Of a DNA stretch of 6,367 bases, positions 1 to 6,367 are shown piece by piece. The stretch is from the NCBI GenBank assembly GCA_002450755.1, contig DKAI01000173.1:1-6367 (forward strand), given 5' to 3'. Source of the stretch: Deltaproteobacteria bacterium UBA6930. GTDB taxonomy: Bacteria > Myxococcota_A > UBA9160 > UBA6930. The notes below the pieces were generated by a model. The model was not told where the DNA came from. It made no database searches and saw only the letters and a list, made by a program, of their open reading frames with translations. Every line of letters starts with the position of its first letter. The first letter of the stretch is position 1. Position numbers and translations under genes: made by a program.

Positions 1-181
1 TCCATCACTGCTTCAGTGCAGCCCCGGGTATCAGAAGGGACTTACTTGTTATGTGCACCTTAGCGCGTCACGGAGCCAGCGCTTTTGAGAATGGAGTAAA
101 ACTGAAGAACTCTGAGATTGGGCACGTAACGGTTGCAAACACAATATGCGCGTCACCTCGACTACAGCTCGGTAAATTTGG
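1..181. other. left-edge stretch without a recognisable gene
   Basis: No gene could be recognised here. One plus-strand frame is open from the window edge (first codon at 3) to a TAG at 201-203, with its only internal ATG at 51. The roughly 67-residue translation resembles nothing I know, and an open stretch of this length is expected fairly often by chance across six frames. A short perfect hairpin, CACTG-ctt-CAGTG, lies at 6-18, but no T-run follows it. The stretch lies just 3' of the tRNA-Pro gene, a position where integrated elements may sit. No integrase-like peptide or copy of the tRNA 3' end is visible in it. Confidence 0.4.
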
Positions 182-213
182 AAAAAAACAACATCCCGCC
201 TAGCCATCGGGAG
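182..213 (-). terminator. probable intrinsic terminator after tRNA-Pro
   Basis: Read on the minus strand, the sequence directly after the tRNA CCA end forms a stem TCCCG (208-212) with CGGGA (194-198) around a 9-nt loop. It is followed within a few bases by a T-rich tail that includes seven consecutive T (182-188 read in reverse). GC-rich stem plus U-tract immediately after a tRNA fits rho-independent termination. The stem is short at 5 bp, so efficiency is uncertain. It could end both a tRNA-only transcript and read-through from the upstream esterase gene. Confidence 0.6.
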
Positions 214-290
214 TGGTCGGGGTGGTGGGATTCGAACCCACGGCTTCCGCCTCCCAAAGACGGCGCTCTGCCAGGCTGAGCTACACCCCG
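214..290 (-). tRNA. tRNA-Pro (anticodon UGG)
   Basis: The minus strand folds into a full cloverleaf of 77 nt including an encoded CCA (214-216). The acceptor stem is CGGGGTG/CACCCCG, seven perfect pairs (290-284 with 224-218). The D arm is GCTC/GAGC with GG in the loop. The anticodon stem is CCGTC/GGCGG with one T-G pair and the loop TTTGGGA, giving anticodon TGG (254-256) followed by G37. The variable loop is 5 nt, and the T arm is GTGGG/CCCAC with loop TTCGAAT. The C1-G72 pair and A73 discriminator are typical of bacterial proline tRNAs, which normally have these determinants. By wobble it would read CCA and probably other CCN proline codons. No intron or mismatch is seen. The gene lies 47 bp downstream of the esterase on the same strand. 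Confidence 0.96.
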
Positions 291-337
291 AAGTTTGGAA
301 CTTACGACACTCTGCAAAAGACCCGCAAGTATCTAAG
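291..337 (-). promoter_or_regulatory. tRNA-Pro leader, weak promoter candidate
   Basis: This 47-bp gap lies between the esterase stop and the tRNA 5' end. On the minus strand it contains TTGCGG, then an 18-nt spacer, then TAAGTT about 7 nt before the tRNA. Each hexamer matches only three of six positions of the sigma-70 consensus, so this is a weak candidate. The tRNA may instead be processed out of an esterase read-through transcript; the sequence does not decide between the two. Confidence 0.25.
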
Positions 338-1000
338 TCACGTTAGGAGAATGGGTTGAAAAACTTTCTCTTCGAGCCACTGTACAAGATCTTTGAGGGC
401 TTCAGGCTTGATTTCATGTTGCATCTCATATTCCCGGTAAGTTGTAGGAACTCCGAATTCTAGTAACTTATCCCGCGAGTGCCGGCCTCTTTCAACAGGA
501 AGGAGAGGATCTTGCGTTCCATGGACAACGTAGGTAGGTAAATCTACGAAACCGGAACTGCTTAAACCGTCACTCACGCCATCGGGGAGCCAGGACGAAA
601 GGGCTACAAGACCAGCAAAGCGCTCGGGTTCTCTAAGGGCGAGATCGTACGAAATAACACCGCCCTGACTGAAGCCAAGGATAATCGTTTTTCGGGGATC
701 CACTGGATAGCGCTCTACCATCTCGTCCAAGAAGCGAGCAACGAGGTCCGTGGCTCGATGAACATCATCGATTGCGACCTGACCGCCATCGGCAAGAGGA
801 AACCATCCATGACCTGCAATGCCCTGGCCTATAGGAACCGTTAAAGGACCCTCTGGGCAGATCACCAAAGCTTTCCCCCCGTGGAGCACTGTAGAGAGCC
901 CTAGAAGATCGTGGGCACTGGCACCCCACCCATGTAGAGCAAGGACCGTAGGAAATTTTCCGTCACCGGGCGGCACGTGAGCGGTATGTAGAAGTTCCAT
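338..1000 (-). CDS. alpha/beta-hydrolase, phospholipase/carboxylesterase type
   Basis: This is a predicted cytoplasmic serine hydrolase of 220 residues, close to the usual 200-225 for the carboxylesterase/thioesterase group (Abhydrolase_2, E. coli YpfH-like). An HGWG oxyanion-hole motif sits at residues 23-26. The nucleophile elbow GFSQGG at 109-114 puts the catalytic serine at 111. The acid is probably Asp164 in HGTQDP, and the base is His195 in EMQHEI; the triad is in the usual order. No signal peptide or membrane segment is seen, so it is likely soluble. Family members hydrolyse short acyl esters, lysophospholipids or protein thioesters; the substrate here is unknown. A weak purine-rich stretch (GAAGAGAAAG on the minus strand) precedes the ATG. 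It is divergent from leuC, and the tRNA-Pro follows it on the same strand. The family is sure, the substrate is not. Confidence 0.9.
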   Translation of the reverse strand: MELLHTAHVPPGDGKFPTVLALHGWGASAHDLLGLSTVLHGGKALVICPEGPLTVPIGQGIAGHGWFPLADGGQVAIDDVHRATDLVARFLDEMVERYPVDPRKTIILGFSQGGVISYDLALREPERFAGLVALSSWLPDGVSDGLSSSGFVDLPTYVVHGTQDPLLPVERGRHSRDKLLEFGVPTTYREYEMQHEIKPEALKDLVQWLEEKVFQPILLT

Positions 1001-1076
1001 TTTTAACTACTTTCTCTTCAGAAAGGAAGCATCGCTCGAAGCTCTTAAAGTCAAGCTCTGCTACACCTCGTTTCCT
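1001..1076. promoter_or_regulatory. divergent esterase/leuC intergenic region
   Basis: These 76 bp must hold the 5' signals of two divergent genes unless the promoters lie inside the coding regions. I see no convincing -35/-10 pair. A 7-bp direct repeat AAGCTCT occurs at 1039-1045 and 1053-1059, starts 14 bp apart. No attenuator-like leader peptide with leucine codons and no T-box-like element is visible; the space is too short for a T-box. Confidence 0.3.
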
Positions 1077-2480
1077 ATGGCTGGAAAAAATCTATTCAAC
1101 AAAGTCTGGGACGCACACTCGGTCCGGGAACTGCCTAATGGCCAAACTCAGCTTTTCATTGGTTTGCACCTTATTCACGAGGTCACTTCTCCTCAAGCCT
1201 TTGAAATGCTTCGCGAAATGGGTCTGAGTGTCCGCTTCCCGTCACGAACATTTGCTACCGTTGATCACATTATCCCAACAGACGATCAAAAGCGCCCCTT
1301 CGCAGATCCGATTGCCGAAGAAATGATGATCCATCTCGAAAACAACTGCAGGGAGGCCGGAATTGCCCTATTCGATACATCGAGCGGAAGGCAGGGAATC
1401 GTACACGTCATTGGACCCGAATTAGGCTTAACTCAACCCGGTATGACTCTCGCCTGTGGTGACAGTCATACATCCAGCCACGGCGCATATGGTTCTATCG
1501 CTTTTGGGATTGGGACAAGTCAAGTTCGGGACGTACTAGCCACTCAAACTCTTGCTATGGGGCGTTTAAAGGTCAGGAAGGTAGACGTTGCCGGCAAACT
1601 TGGCCGCGGCGTTTACGCTAAGGACGTAACCCTTGACATAATCCGTCGGACCGGAGCAAAGGGGGGGGTTGGCTTTGCCTACGAGTATGCCGGATCGGTC
1701 GTCGAAAGCTTTTCCATGGAGGAGAGGCTAACCCTATGCAATATGTCGATCGAAGGTGGTGCGAGGGTTGGTTATGTAAATCCCGACGAGATCACCTACA
1801 ACGACCTTAAGGGAAAAGCGTACGCACCGAGCGGGGCCGCGTTCGGTCGGGCTTTGTCTTGGTGGAACAATGTGAAAAGTGACTCAGATGCTGAATACGA
1901 CGATATCGTAGAGATCCAGGGCTCAGAGATAGAACCCACTGTAACCTGGGGAATAAATCCTGGGCAAGCCGTCGGGATAAACCAACCGATACCCAGGACT
2001 TCTGATTTACCTGATGCAGAAAGAGCGGGGCACCAAGAAGCCGTAGCATTTATGGACGTGCGTACCGGAGAGCCCATCGCGGGAACAAAAATTGATGTCG
2101 CTTTTATCGGATCGTGTACCAATAGCCGAATCAGCGATTTGAGGGAGGCAGCTCGAATCGCCCAGACTGGACATGTTGCTTCTCACGTTCGGGCCCTGGT
2201 AGTACCCGGTTCGCAAGCGGTGCAAAAACAAGCCGAGCTCGAAGGGCTTCCTGAAATATTCCAATCTGCTGGCTTTGAGTGGAGAGAGCCTGGCTGCTCG
2301 ATGTGCCTCGCAATGAACACAGACAGGCTTAAGGGGCGAGAAATCTGCGCCTCTTCTAGCAACAGAAACTTTAAAGGACGACAGGGCTCGCCCACAGGCA
2401 GAACGTTGCTTATGTCGCCCGCGATGGTAGCTGCAGCTGCAATCCGAGGGAATGTCGTAGACGTGCGTGAGGTTATTTAG
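1077..2480 (+). CDS. leuC: 3-isopropylmalate dehydratase large subunit
   Basis: This is the catalytic [4Fe-4S] subunit of isopropylmalate isomerase. With LeuD it converts 2-isopropylmalate to 3-isopropylmalate in cytoplasmic leucine synthesis. The 467 residues match the usual length of the E. coli type. The cluster ligands Cys347 (GSCTNSR) and Cys407/Cys410 (PGCSMC) stand at the canonical numbers. Other family blocks are DAHSV near the N-terminus, [13 protein letters not shown] (34-46), [12 protein letters not shown] (126-137), [11 protein letters not shown] (220-230), VTWGINPGQ (289-297) and [11 protein letters not shown] (427-437). The ATG at 1077 fits the conserved N-terminus and is the only usual start codon in frame after the TGA at 978-980. 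No Shine-Dalgarno is seen before it. A run of eight G (1661-1668) lies inside the gene but the frame is intact. Its stop abuts the leuD start. Confidence 0.98.
   Translation: MAGKNLFNKVWDAHSVRELPNGQTQLFIGLHLIHEVTSPQAFEMLREMGLSVRFPSRTFATVDHIIPTDDQKRPFADPIAEEMMIHLENNCREAGIALFDTSSGRQGIVHVIGPELGLTQPGMTLACGDSHTSSHGAYGSIAFGIGTSQVRDVLATQTLAMGRLKVRKVDVAGKLGRGVYAKDVTLDIIRRTGAKGGVGFAYEYAGSVVESFSMEERLTLCNMSIEGGARVGYVNPDEITYNDLKGKAYAPSGAAFGRALSWWNNVKSDSDAEYDDIVEIQGSEIEPTVTWGINPGQAVGINQPIPRTSDLPDAERAGHQEAVAFMDVRTGEPIAGTKIDVAFIGSCTNSRISDLREAARIAQTGHVASHVRALVVPGSQAVQKQAELEGLPEIFQSAGFEWREPGCSMCLAMNTDRLKGREICASSSNRNFKGRQGSPTGRTLLMSPAMVAAAAIRGNVVDVREVI
2469..2472 (+). promoter_or_regulatory. leuD ribosome binding site inside leuC
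   Basis: A GAGG within the last leuC codons lies 8 nt before the leuD ATG. The leuC TAG is followed immediately by that ATG. This arrangement supports the assigned start and suggests translational coupling, which would keep the two subunits balanced. Confidence 0.65.
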
Positions 2481-3092
2481 ATGTCGGAGAGAAAAATAGG
2501 AACTGCTTCGGGTCGCGCTTGCGTTCTTAGGGGCAACGATATCGACACTGACCGGATTATTCCCGCCCGATACCTCATGTGTGTAACGTTTGAAGGGCTA
2601 GGTGAATTCGCTTTCGAAGACGATCGCAAGGAAGCTAAAGGAAACCACGCTTTAGACGACGAACGCTTTAACGGAGCCAAAATTTTAGTAGTCGAATCTA
2701 ATTTTGGATGCGGCTCGTCACGTGAACACGCTCCTCAAGCTCTCATGAGACACGGATTTACCGCATTTATTGGCGTTTCTTTCGGTGAAATTTTCTCAGG
2801 AAACTGCACAGCTAACGGCTTGATCTGTGCGCGCCTCTCTCCCGAAGACGTGACCAAACTCATGGAGAGTGTAGAGCTCGACCCGACACAAGAAATTACT
2901 GTTGATGTAGAGAGCAAAACCGTCTCGTCCAAAGCCGGTACAATGAAGGCAGAAATACCAGAGGGCGTACGTAACCAGTTACTAGAAGGAACGTGGCATG
3001 CCACTGGAGTGCTCTTAGACGCTTCAGCTCAGATTGAAGCGACTGCCCGCCAGCTGCCCTATGTGAACACTTTTGTTGAAATCAGCGACTAG
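2481..3092 (+). CDS. leuD: 3-isopropylmalate dehydratase small subunit
   Basis: This is the small (swivel-domain) subunit that completes the isopropylmalate isomerase active site with LeuC. At 203 residues it is of typical length. Hallmark blocks are NDIDTDRIIPARYL (19-32), NFGCGSSREHAPQAL (74-88, with Ser79, Ser80 and Arg81) and FGEIFSGNCTANGL (101-114). These aconitase swivel-domain loops normally bind the substrate carboxylates. The segment YLMCVTFEGLGEFAFEDDR (31-49) looks, from memory, more like LeuD of cyanobacteria, Acidobacteria and similar groups than of enterics. The start is fixed by GAGG 8 nt upstream and by direct abutment with leuC, so the two form one operon. No leuA or leuB follows; the next gene converges from the other strand. 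Homoaconitase-type small subunits are related, but pairing with a clear LeuC makes the leucine role by far the likelier. Confidence 0.97.
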   Translation: MSERKIGTASGRACVLRGNDIDTDRIIPARYLMCVTFEGLGEFAFEDDRKEAKGNHALDDERFNGAKILVVESNFGCGSSREHAPQALMRHGFTAFIGVSFGEIFSGNCTANGLICARLSPEDVTKLMESVELDPTQEITVDVESKTVSSKAGTMKAEIPEGVRNQLLEGTWHATGVLLDASAQIEATARQLPYVNTFVEISD

Positions 3093-3143
3093 TTAATGGA
3101 ACTGACGTTCTTTAGAAATTTTGATCTCCCAATACTTCCACTC

Positions 3144-4220
3144 TCATAGAACCTTCCGTAGGGCGGGCGCGACTTCCGCTCCTATTAATTTCAATGAATT
3201 TCTTACCATCTCAAAAGGCATTCCAGCATAGGAAACCGCCATCGCAGGCCGAAGATCTCCAGTCATTTCTGCGCGCTTAGTCCATGCCTCGATGATCTGA
3301 TCGGGAGTACCCCACGCTTGACTCTCCACAAACCCCTGGCATGCTGCATCGAGACCAACCTCCTGAATTGCCGAAGCACCAGCCTGATAGGCCTGATAGC
3401 CTTCCGTTTCTCCCCAATGTGACCCATCAAAATCGTAATGTCGGATAACGCTGCGGTAATATTTTGAAAGGTATTCGGTCGCAACTTCTTCAGCAATTTT
3501 TTCGTTCTCGTGACAATAAGTGAAATCGGAAAAAACTGGGGCACGCGGCGTCTTGCTTGGATGAACTGACCGGAACCGTTCACGCCAAGCCTCTACCGCT
3601 TCATGGTGTTGCTCCCAGGGAAGTTGCACAAAAGACATCATCGTTCCGCCTAGGTTTGCAGCAGCTATTCCCGAATCGGGCGTCATCGCTACAGAGAAAA
3701 AATCCCGTCCACGATATCCAAATTCAGGCTTGGGTGTGATTGTGGTGCGTGACTGCTTGAAATGTTTTGTCTCGTAATCCGCGACACCCGTGTCGAGGAT
3801 ATCCAAAATGATCTCGGCAGATTCGTCAAAGCGTTCGCGGGCGGAACTCATTTCGACGCCCATCGCTCTGTATTCCTCTCGCGCCAACCCTCTCCCAAAA
3901 CCAAGCAAAAACCTATCCCCTAAAAGAGCCTGCAGACTTGAAATTTTTTCGGCAATACGAGTCGGGTTTTCATGCCAGGGGAGAATGATAGCGCCGGTAC
4001 CAATCTTAATGCGATTTGTCTTGCCGGCGATGTAGGCGAGCCATTGCAAGTTGTCGGGCATCATTGAGTAGTTTGGATCGAAATGGTGTTCCGGAAGCAA
4101 CAAAAAATCCATGCCAACATCTTCTGCAAGCAACGCTATATCTGTCTCTTTTCTCATCATTTCAGCATCGGACATGCCCTCGTGGTTATTTTGAAAAATA
4201 AACTGAAGACCAACTTCCAT
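3144..4220 (-). CDS. luciferase-like (LLM class) flavin-dependent oxidoreductase
   Basis: This is a predicted FMN/F420-type TIM-barrel monooxygenase of the bacterial luciferase-like family, 358 residues, normal length for it. Visible blocks are EHHF (44-47), carrying the conserved Glu-His of this family; IGTGAIILPWHENPTRIAEK (73-92); LLGDRFLLGFGRG (99-111); the helix SSARERFDESAEIIL (125-139); and WGTPDQIIEAW (303-313), the usual late family signature. No signal peptide is seen. Such enzymes use reduced flavin and O2 to oxygenate carbonyl, sulfonate or other organic substrates; a few use F420. I cannot tell cofactor or substrate. The start is backed by a strong Shine-Dalgarno GGAGGGG (4226-4232 on the minus strand) 5 nt before the ATG. 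It is divergent from the amidohydrolase gene and converges on leuD across 51 bp. Confidence 0.93.
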   Translation of the reverse strand: MEVGLQFIFQNNHEGMSDAEMMRKETDIALLAEDVGMDFLLLPEHHFDPNYSMMPDNLQWLAYIAGKTNRIKIGTGAIILPWHENPTRIAEKISSLQALLGDRFLLGFGRGLAREEYRAMGVEMSSARERFDESAEIILDILDTGVADYETKHFKQSRTTITPKPEFGYRGRDFFSVAMTPDSGIAAANLGGTMMSFVQLPWEQHHEAVEAWRERFRSVHPSKTPRAPVFSDFTYCHENEKIAEEVATEYLSKYYRSVIRHYDFDGSHWGETEGYQAYQAGASAIQEVGLDAACQGFVESQAWGTPDQIIEAWTKRAEMTGDLRPAMAVSYAGMPFEMVRNSLKLIGAEVAPALRKVL

Positions 4221-4225
4221 CGTGT

Positions 4226-4232
4226 CCCCTCC
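4226..4232 (-). promoter_or_regulatory. strong Shine-Dalgarno of the LLM oxidoreductase
   Basis: Minus-strand GGAGGGG ends 5 nt before the ATG at 4220 and is the best ribosome binding site in the window. It fixes this start and suggests efficient translation. Confidence 0.8.
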
Positions 4233-4303
4233 AACCCTCTGTTTGGTGATTCTGGCGCTTACTCATCGCTATTGTAGATGGCGTCGCTCGAGAAGGCTCG
4301 ACT

Positions 4304-4332
4304 ATGATTTCTAAATTAATTCCAAATTACAA
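4304..4332 (-). promoter_or_regulatory. candidate sigma-70 promoter for the LLM oxidoreductase
   Basis: On the minus strand TTGTAA (4327-4332) is followed after 17 nt by AATCAT (4304-4309), each matching four of six consensus positions. Transcription would start near 4297, giving a leader of about 77 nt. The direct repeat GCTCGA (4286-4291 and 4296-4301, 10 bp apart, one helical turn) overlaps the expected start point and could be a regulator site. The promoter is inferred from motif match only. Confidence 0.35.
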
Positions 4333-4344
4333 CTAATCTATAAC
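4316..4344 (+). promoter_or_regulatory. weak promoter candidate for the amidohydrolase
   Basis: In the AT-rich part of the divergent gap TTAATT (4316-4321), a 17-nt spacer and TATAAC (4339-4344) resemble a sigma-70 promoter; the -10 matches five of six positions and the -35 only three. It would overlap the minus-strand candidate and leave a leader of about 150 nt that carries both inverted repeats. Other AT-rich hexamers such as TATAGG at 4365-4370 could serve instead. Confidence 0.22.
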
Positions 4345-4429
4345 TACCTGATCTCTATAGATTTTATAGGATATTGAAGTGTACCCTCATTTTATGCCTA
4401 CCAACTCAGGGGTCGCTTTCGCTATTGAG

Positions 4430-4453
4430 GGCCCGTAAAGTCAGTTTACGGCC
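4430..4453 (+). promoter_or_regulatory. inverted repeat upstream of the amidohydrolase, possible operator
   Basis: CCGTAAA (4433-4439) and TTTACGG (4445-4451) are perfect 7-bp inverted arms around gtcag. Two more G-C pairs (4430-4431 with 4452-4453) form if C4432 is bulged. The 19-bp near-palindrome has the size of a dimeric repressor site, for instance of TetR or GntR proteins, but no regulator gene is in the window. As RNA it would fold into a stable hairpin. No T-run follows directly, so a terminator is less likely. Confidence 0.45.
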
Positions 4454-4465
4454 AAAGCCGTTCAA

Positions 4466-4487
4466 AGGATCTTTTTAAAAAAATCCT
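4466..4487 (+). repeat. AT-rich inverted repeat next to the amidohydrolase RBS
   Basis: AGGAT (4466-4470) and ATCCT (4483-4487) are inverted, and the T-run and A-run between them extend the pairing by about three pairs past one C/A mismatch. The structure ends 3 nt before the AGGGAG ribosome binding site (4490-4495). As RNA it could affect access to that site; it could also be merely an AT-rich palindrome. Confidence 0.4.
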
Positions 4488-4489
4488 GA

Positions 4490-4495
4490 AGGGAG
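4490..4495 (+). promoter_or_regulatory. ribosome binding site of the amidohydrolase
   Basis: AGGGAG stands 5 nt before the ATG at 4501 and supports that start. It directly follows the AT-rich inverted repeat. Confidence 0.7.
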
Positions 4496-4500
4496 AGAAC

Positions 4501-5919
4501 ATGACGTCGTCTTCAAAAAAAATTCGTGCCCGGCTCTCTCATCCAGTCATTGATTCTGATGGGCACTGGAGAGAATTCGACCCAATCGCTTTAGACTATC
4601 TCCGGGAAGACGCTGGACAAGAGCTCGTCGACAAGTGGAATGCAAGAGTACGTGTTCTTGGGGAAGACGGAACATCCAGCAAAGAAAAACTCGACCGCCG
4701 AACAGGACAAGCTCCCTGGTGGGCACTGGCGACACCCAATACACTTGATACAGCTACGTCATTCATTCCAAAACTACTCTATGATCGCTTAGATGACATG
4801 GGGATTGACTTCGCGATACTCTACCCGTCCAGCCTCCAGTTGTTTGCCCCTTATCTGGGAGATCCGGAACTTCGTTTAGCAGGCTGCCACTCTTTTAATC
4901 GATACGCCGCCGAAACTTGGGCTGATTTCTCGGACCGTGTAACCCCGATCGGCGTAATCCCGATGCACACCCCTGACGAAGCGATCAGGGAACTTGAGCA
5001 TTGCAAAGAGCTGGGGATTAAAGCAGTAGCCCTTGGAAGCCTAATGAGACGATCCATTCCTGAAGCGGAGCGAAAAGGTATTAGTCGACGGTACGCTTGC
5101 TGGCTTGATGTCCTTGGAATCGATAGTGATCACGATTACGATCCGGTATGGGAAAAATGCCAAGAGCTCGGGTATCCGGCTACGTTTCACTCAGCTGCCG
5201 AAAACTACGGATTGCGAAATTCGCCTTCAAATTTCGTCTTCAATCATATTGGCCATTTTGCGGCCGCTGGTCACGCTGTGTGCAAGGCCTTATTTCTTGG
5301 AGGCGTTACGCGCCGCTTTCCAAATATGCGCTTTGCCTTTCTTGAAGGAGGTGTCTCTTGGGGCTGCACGCTTCTAGCAGATCTTATTTCCCATTGGGAA
5401 AAGAGAAACGCTGAAGCCGTCAAATTACTCAGTCCTAAAAACCTTGATCGCATGCGCCTACATGACCTCGTAAAACAGTTTGGTACAGAAGCCATGAACC
5501 AAGGTTGGACGTCATTCTTAGAGATTTTAGACCGAGGGATGGGAAATAACGTTCCTGAGGAGTTAGACGACTTTGTCGCATGTCAGATAAGGAATGAGAA
5601 AGAACTCAGCGACTTGTTCGTTCCAAACTTCTTTTTCGGATGCGAAGCAGACGACGCGAATCTAGTCCACGCGTTCAATCGCAAGGTAAATCCCTTTGGT
5701 ACACAACTTTCCGCGGTTCTAAGTTCAGATATCAGTCATTTTGACGTTTCCGACATGACCGAAGTTCTGGCTGAAGCATGGGAGTTAGTAGAAGATCGCG
5801 GACTTTCTGAAGAAGACTTTCACTCTTTCGCGTTTGGTAACGCTGTACGGTTGTGGGCAGACCTAAATCCAAACTTCTTTGATGGTACCGTTGTTGAAAA
5901 TGCAGCCCGTTCCATTTAA
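4501..5919 (+). CDS. amidohydrolase-2 family metal-dependent hydrolase/decarboxylase
   Basis: This is a TIM-barrel metal enzyme of the amidohydrolase-2 group, which includes ACMSD and gamma-resorcylate decarboxylase; members hydrolyse C-N or C-O bonds or decarboxylate aromatic acids. It has 472 residues, longer than ACMSD (about 335), with extra sequence around 295-375. Probable metal and catalytic positions are VIDSDGHWRE (16-25; Asp20-x-His22 where ACMSD has His-x-His), His230 (TFHSA), His249/His252 (FNHIGHF), Glu282 (FLEGGVSWG) and Asp410 (SSDISHFD). No signal peptide is seen, so it is likely cytoplasmic. A good RBS lies 5 nt before the ATG. It is divergent from the LLM oxidoreductase, a pairing that suggests but does not prove shared breakdown of an organic compound. 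The family is clear; I cannot name a substrate. Confidence 0.92.
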   Translation: MTSSSKKIRARLSHPVIDSDGHWREFDPIALDYLREDAGQELVDKWNARVRVLGEDGTSSKEKLDRRTGQAPWWALATPNTLDTATSFIPKLLYDRLDDMGIDFAILYPSSLQLFAPYLGDPELRLAGCHSFNRYAAETWADFSDRVTPIGVIPMHTPDEAIRELEHCKELGIKAVALGSLMRRSIPEAERKGISRRYACWLDVLGIDSDHDYDPVWEKCQELGYPATFHSAAENYGLRNSPSNFVFNHIGHFAAAGHAVCKALFLGGVTRRFPNMRFAFLEGGVSWGCTLLADLISHWEKRNAEAVKLLSPKNLDRMRLHDLVKQFGTEAMNQGWTSFLEILDRGMGNNVPEELDDFVACQIRNEKELSDLFVPNFFFGCEADDANLVHAFNRKVNPFGTQLSAVLSSDISHFDVSDMTEVLAEAWELVEDRGLSEEDFHSFAFGNAVRLWADLNPNFFDGTVVENAARSI

Positions 5920-5973
5920 TTATCCTTTGACATTCCGATTGAATTAAGCGCAGGACTACCTCAAATAAACAAT

Positions 5974-6367
5974 CTATTGAGTCATTATCAAAGATGCCCA
6001 AGACCTTTGCGATTCGTACCACGACACCGTGGCGTCCACACCATCCTCAAAGGAAATACCAGGACTCCACCCCAGTTCCTCTCGTGCGTGAGTGATATCG
6101 GCCCACGTTGAGGTCATATCGGCCTTATGACGAGGCTGCTCCTCTATCTCAGCCCGATGGCCCGTCCTGCGTTCGATCAACTCTATAAGAGCATTTAACT
6201 TATAAGGACGATCCCCCCCAAGATTGAAAATTTGAAACCCTGACGAGTTCAGCGCTAAAATCGTGCCCCGGGCAATATCGTCGATGTAGGTAAAGTCACG
6301 AGACTGCTCTCCGTCACCGAACCGACAAATAGGCATACCCTCGCTTATTCTTTGGACAAAGCGAAAT
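5974..6367 (-). CDS. NAD-dependent nucleotide-sugar epimerase/dehydratase (C-terminal part)
   Basis: This is the 3' part of an extended short-chain dehydrogenase gene. The reading frame stays open to the window edge, so the true start lies outside, and the Met codon at 6336 is internal. About 130 residues are visible. The block with GDGEQSRDFTYIDDIARG (encoded upstream of about 6265) is the typical nucleotide-sugar binding and dimer-face region. FNLGGDRPYKL and a late LGWSP with DGVDATVSWY follow, as in GalE and UDP-glucuronate 4-epimerases. The GxxGxxG cofactor motif and the YxxxK catalytic motif would lie in the missing N-terminal part. The likely role is interconverting UDP-sugars for surface polysaccharide in the cytoplasm; UDP-glucuronate 4-epimerase is my best guess, but a decarboxylase or another UDP-sugar epimerase is possible. 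It converges on the amidohydrolase, with 54 bp between the stops and no clear terminator. Confidence 0.92.
   Translation of the reverse strand, partial: FRFVQRISEGMPICRFGDGEQSRDFTYIDDIARGTILALNSSGFQIFNLGGDRPYKLNALIELIERRTGHRAEIEEQPRHKADMTSTWADITHAREELGWSPGISFEDGVDATVSWYESQRSWASLIMTQ

Overview
The window looks like ordinary chromosome from an uncultured, probably free-living bacterium. GC is moderate (near 50% by eye), genes are closely packed, and the tRNA carries an encoded CCA. LeuC is of the long bacterial type, close to the E. coli protein. LeuD carries a CVTFEGLGE-type segment that I recall from cyanobacterial, acidobacterial and related proteins rather than enterobacterial ones. A luciferase-like flavin oxidoreductase and an amidohydrolase-2 family protein next to each other are typical of environmental and marine genomes rich in catabolic paralogues. 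I cannot assign a phylum. No phage, transposon, CRISPR or defence genes are visible.

Layout. Positions 1-213 hold no recognisable gene, only a likely terminator (182-213). A minus-strand tRNA-Pro(UGG) lies at 214-290, and 47 bp upstream of it on the same strand is an alpha/beta-hydrolase esterase (338-1000). A 76-bp divergent gap separates the esterase from leuC-leuD (1077-2480 and 2481-3092, plus strand). These two abut as TAG/ATG and encode the two subunits of 3-isopropylmalate dehydratase for leucine synthesis. leuD converges on a minus-strand luciferase-like monooxygenase (3144-4220). A 280-bp divergent gap (4221-4500) holds candidate promoters and two inverted repeats. Next come a 472-residue amidohydrolase (4501-5919, plus) and, converging on it, the 3' part of a nucleotide-sugar epimerase gene (5974 to beyond 6367, minus).

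How the genes fit together. leuCD form a clear operon; leuA and leuB are not in the window. The flavin monooxygenase and the metal-dependent amidohydrolase are divergent across one regulatory region and may be regulated together, possibly in breakdown of an organic substrate, but nothing here identifies that substrate. The esterase, tRNA and epimerase appear to be unrelated neighbours. I found no clearly new biological system. The items most worth a second look are the structured leader before the amidohydrolase, that enzyme's Asp-x-His first metal motif, and the absence of a Shine-Dalgarno sequence before leuC.
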